Positions 61,821 through 64,000 of a stretch of 64,000 bases of DNA are shown in pieces. The notes beneath the pieces are model-generated. The model saw only the letters and a program-made list of their open reading frames with translations, was not told the origin of the DNA and made no database searches. The DNA is from Pontederia crassipes (taxonomy: Eukaryota; Streptophyta; Magnoliopsida; Commelinales; Pontederiaceae). The stretch's first letter is position 1; each line of letters opens with the position of its first letter. The DNA is taken from the NCBI GenBank assembly GCA_030549335.1, contig JAUKPH010000017.1, forward strand, positions 6,471,501 to 6,535,500. Reading direction: 5' to 3'. A program made the position numbers and the translations under genes.

Positions 61821-64000
61821 TGTAACGCCCAACAAGTTTTAAAAAAAGGATAAAATTTAAAACAGAAAAAAGGATAAGAAAAATTGAAGCAGAGAAAAAA
61901 AGAAGAAGAAAAAGAAAGATAAAACCGAATAGGAAAAAGATAAAGGGGAAACAAGGATTTAAATCATCTAGAGATAAGAAACTCTTATGGAACTCAAATT
62001 CTTCTCCTATAAATATGAGATTAAAATTAATCAAACAGTCCCTTTTCTTTCTACAAGCCGGCCCTAGTTTTTCTCCCCTCTCTCTCGTGCCTCGCTCGCT
62101 CTCCCTTGCACCGGATGGCTGCCACCCAACAAGAGAGCAACCATAGGATTTGGACATGAATGACACACATCTAGATCAAGAGGAACGATCGAAGGAAGAA
62201 GAAGAAGAGGAAGAGGAAGAGGAAGAAGATAGGGAACATGGAGTTTCAACAAAAACTTCACAAAAGTATGGAACTATGGTAGATTCGTCATAGAATCATG
62301 ATTTTAGGCTTGAAGCATATTCTAGTTGATCCTTTTATGATGTTGCTCGATGTCGGACATCACCGAAAAGATGATCGGAAATCCCAATTTTCCATCACGA
62401 CATCTTTACGTCATGCAGACTCGGCCTGGGTTTCCTGTAACTCAGCTCGGGCAGGTCCCTACTCGAACTGGGTTCGTCGAAACTCAGCTTGAGTCTGCCA
62501 TTATTGAGAGCGCAGAGCTCTGCGACGAAGAAGAATCCGACCCGGGTTGAGGATAACCCGGCCCGAGTAGTTTCACGATGAAGTCGCATTCGATTACGAC
62601 CTTTTCCGAGTAATCAACCGATTTATCGAATTGGTCGACCAATTTGTCAAGCACGAACCCAGCCCAGTTTATGCCATAGTTCCCCGAGTAGATTCCTTAC
62701 GAACTTGGCTCGAGTTCCATTCATACTCGGCCCGAGTTCCATCAAGTATGAATTTTATGACCGTTTGACCCTTGATTCATGTGTTTAATCCTGATCTAAG
62801 TCATCATGATGATTATGTTATTTATGCCTTTACTAATGATGGTGTCCAACTTGACCTATGATCTTATGACACCCCGTATGATGACTTAACATAGATCCAA
62901 TCATGCATATGATTACATTGATCCATGTCTATTAATCTTGATTTACTTTATGATGTTGATTCTGATGTTCATGCACCTCTGATTTACTCTCCGTGATTTG
63001 ATCTTGTAGTCTTGATCAAGTCTTATATAATTATGATGATTAGGACCATTGATTATTATGATATTTTTATTCTCTTTTATGATGACATAAATCATTATCA
63101 TACTTTGAGTTATAATAAAGATAAATTAAAAATTACAAGATAAAAGATGAAAAGTATTAAATGGAGAGTTCTTTTTTATGATGGACTAGTGACAATCAGT
63201 TATGGTCTGATTACGGTCAGTTATGGACTGACTATTATGGGTTAACTTTGCTAGTTATGATGATGATGATGGACGGGTTAAGGCAGGCCTCCCCGTGGAT
63301 TGAAGTATACCTCGCTATAAGTAAAAAAATGAATAATAAGAAGATGAAGCATATTAATAATGAAATCTCTTTGTGATGATTATTGGCTCTTGCCACTTAT
63401 ATGATGACCTTTTCATGATCTCTTGATCTATTATTAATATGCTTTAACAAAGATGATTTGATTCATGATTATCTATATTCGTACAATGATTTCTTATAAT
63501 TCTTTACGTAATGATGGTCTCATAATCATGATGATAGACTTTTGTCTCCTTTATGATGATTTATTATTATATTTCATGATCTTTGATCTTATGATCTCAA
63601 GAAGATGACAACCTATGAATTTCTTGTTCATATGCCAAGTTATAAGATTTCTTTTACTCATATCATGATGATGTCATTATATGATGATGATGTCTTTATG
63701 ATTCTTGTCTATTATCATGATTCTTATAATTGCTTTTATTTTACTTTCATACTGAGTTGTAAAACTCATATGGAGATTTCTCTCATGCATCTTCTTAAAT
63801 GTAAGATCAGATCTTAATGATGAAGGTGACTAACGGTGATAGATCGAGCTTGTGGTGCAGCACATATGTGACATGAGTCCTTTACTTGATATTCTAGTTT
63901 ATCTTCTCTTGTTAGCATGACGATGTATTAAATGAGTTTTCTCAGGACACATAAGATGATTCCTTTATTAATTTCCATTTAATTCATGATGATGTTATCC
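61821..64000 (+). repeat. Right LTR of the probable gypsy element (incomplete)
   Basis: It starts TGTAACGCCCAACAAG and follows the left LTR closely to about 62350. It then carries about 800 bp absent from the left copy (62355-63155), part of it GC-richer with ACTCGGCC/GGCCGAGT-type repeats. It then rejoins the left LTR at AAATGGAGAGTTC and continues to the window end. Its 3' end is not in the window. Confidence 0.8.

Larger units (their letters stand above)
57051..64000 (+). mobile_element. Probable Ty3/gypsy LTR retrotransposon, decayed, right side cut by window end
   Basis: The left LTR (57051-58485) starts TGTAACGCC and ends GGCGTTACA. It is followed by a primer-binding-like GGTATCAGAG (58490-58499). 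A second copy of the LTR starts at 61821 and runs past the window. The interior (58486-61820) is heavily mutated; the best clue is near 59720-59905, where NLVMPL, GLMNTSQIYMNL and a SPE..KEHKRI reading in adjacent frames resemble the gypsy RT block LVMPFGLTNAPATFMxLMN. The LTR start and RT relic favour Ty3/gypsy, but the assignment is not secure. The flank cannot be tested for a target duplication. Confidence 0.72.

Overview
The window is nuclear DNA of a flowering plant. It is AT-rich and dominated by transposable elements, with only two genes that read as intact: an alpha-expansin (15468-16447) and a TM3/SOC1-clade MADS-box gene (20616-42574). Both have GC-rich 5' exons in AT-rich surroundings. 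The MADS gene falls from GC-rich in exon 1 to AT-rich in its last exons, a gradient typical of monocots. A monocot source is therefore my inference, not a demonstrated fact.

Layout, left to right. 1-4895: intergenic, with a seven-unit degenerate tandem repeat of about 166 bp at 2149-3300. 4901-9939: a complete copia-type LTR element that carries only a decayed gag (TR-GAG type), with target duplication ACTAT. 9945-15425: AT-rich spacer with MITE-like and LTR-like fragments. 15468-16447: three-exon expansin. 17324-18621: short non-autonomous CACTA transposon, target duplication TAT, full of CGACGG/CCGTCG motifs. 18625-20615: GC-rich repeat-like DNA, then the MADS upstream region.

20616-42574: the MADS gene, seven exons in frame with GT-AG junctions, 208 residues. 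Intron 1 is 14.5 kb. It holds a first-exon fragment of an SLC25A44-like mitochondrial carrier (23178-23360), two related CACTA elements with GACGCTA-type subterminal repeats (23566-25193 and 25955-27902), a Pack-MULE-like element with about 85-bp inverted repeats carrying a broken UDP-xylose synthase (UXS) fragment (30187-31087), and a hAT-type element nested in an older MITE-like repeat (32240-33699). Intron 3 is 6.3 kb and holds a full-length, antisense, inactivated Ty1/copia element (35983-41194, target duplication ATATC).

Downstream are an ATT microsatellite (43818-43956), a second non-autonomous copia-type LTR element (44245-46346, TATTG), a two-gene PIF/Harbinger element (46636-51208, TTA), a broken remnant of a second MADS-box (51798-51926), an L1-type LINE reverse-transcriptase relic (53165-53935), a 220-bp tandem duplication, and a probable Ty3/gypsy element with very ATGAT-rich LTRs (57051 to beyond the window end).

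The two intact genes are a cell-wall loosening protein and a flowering/development transcription factor; nothing here links them in one pathway. No RNA genes, CRISPR arrays or operons were seen. The most unusual local structure is the MADS locus: a gene apparently still intact although its introns have accumulated at least six separate insertions, including two captured gene fragments, with a second, dead MADS-box 9 kb downstream in the same orientation.
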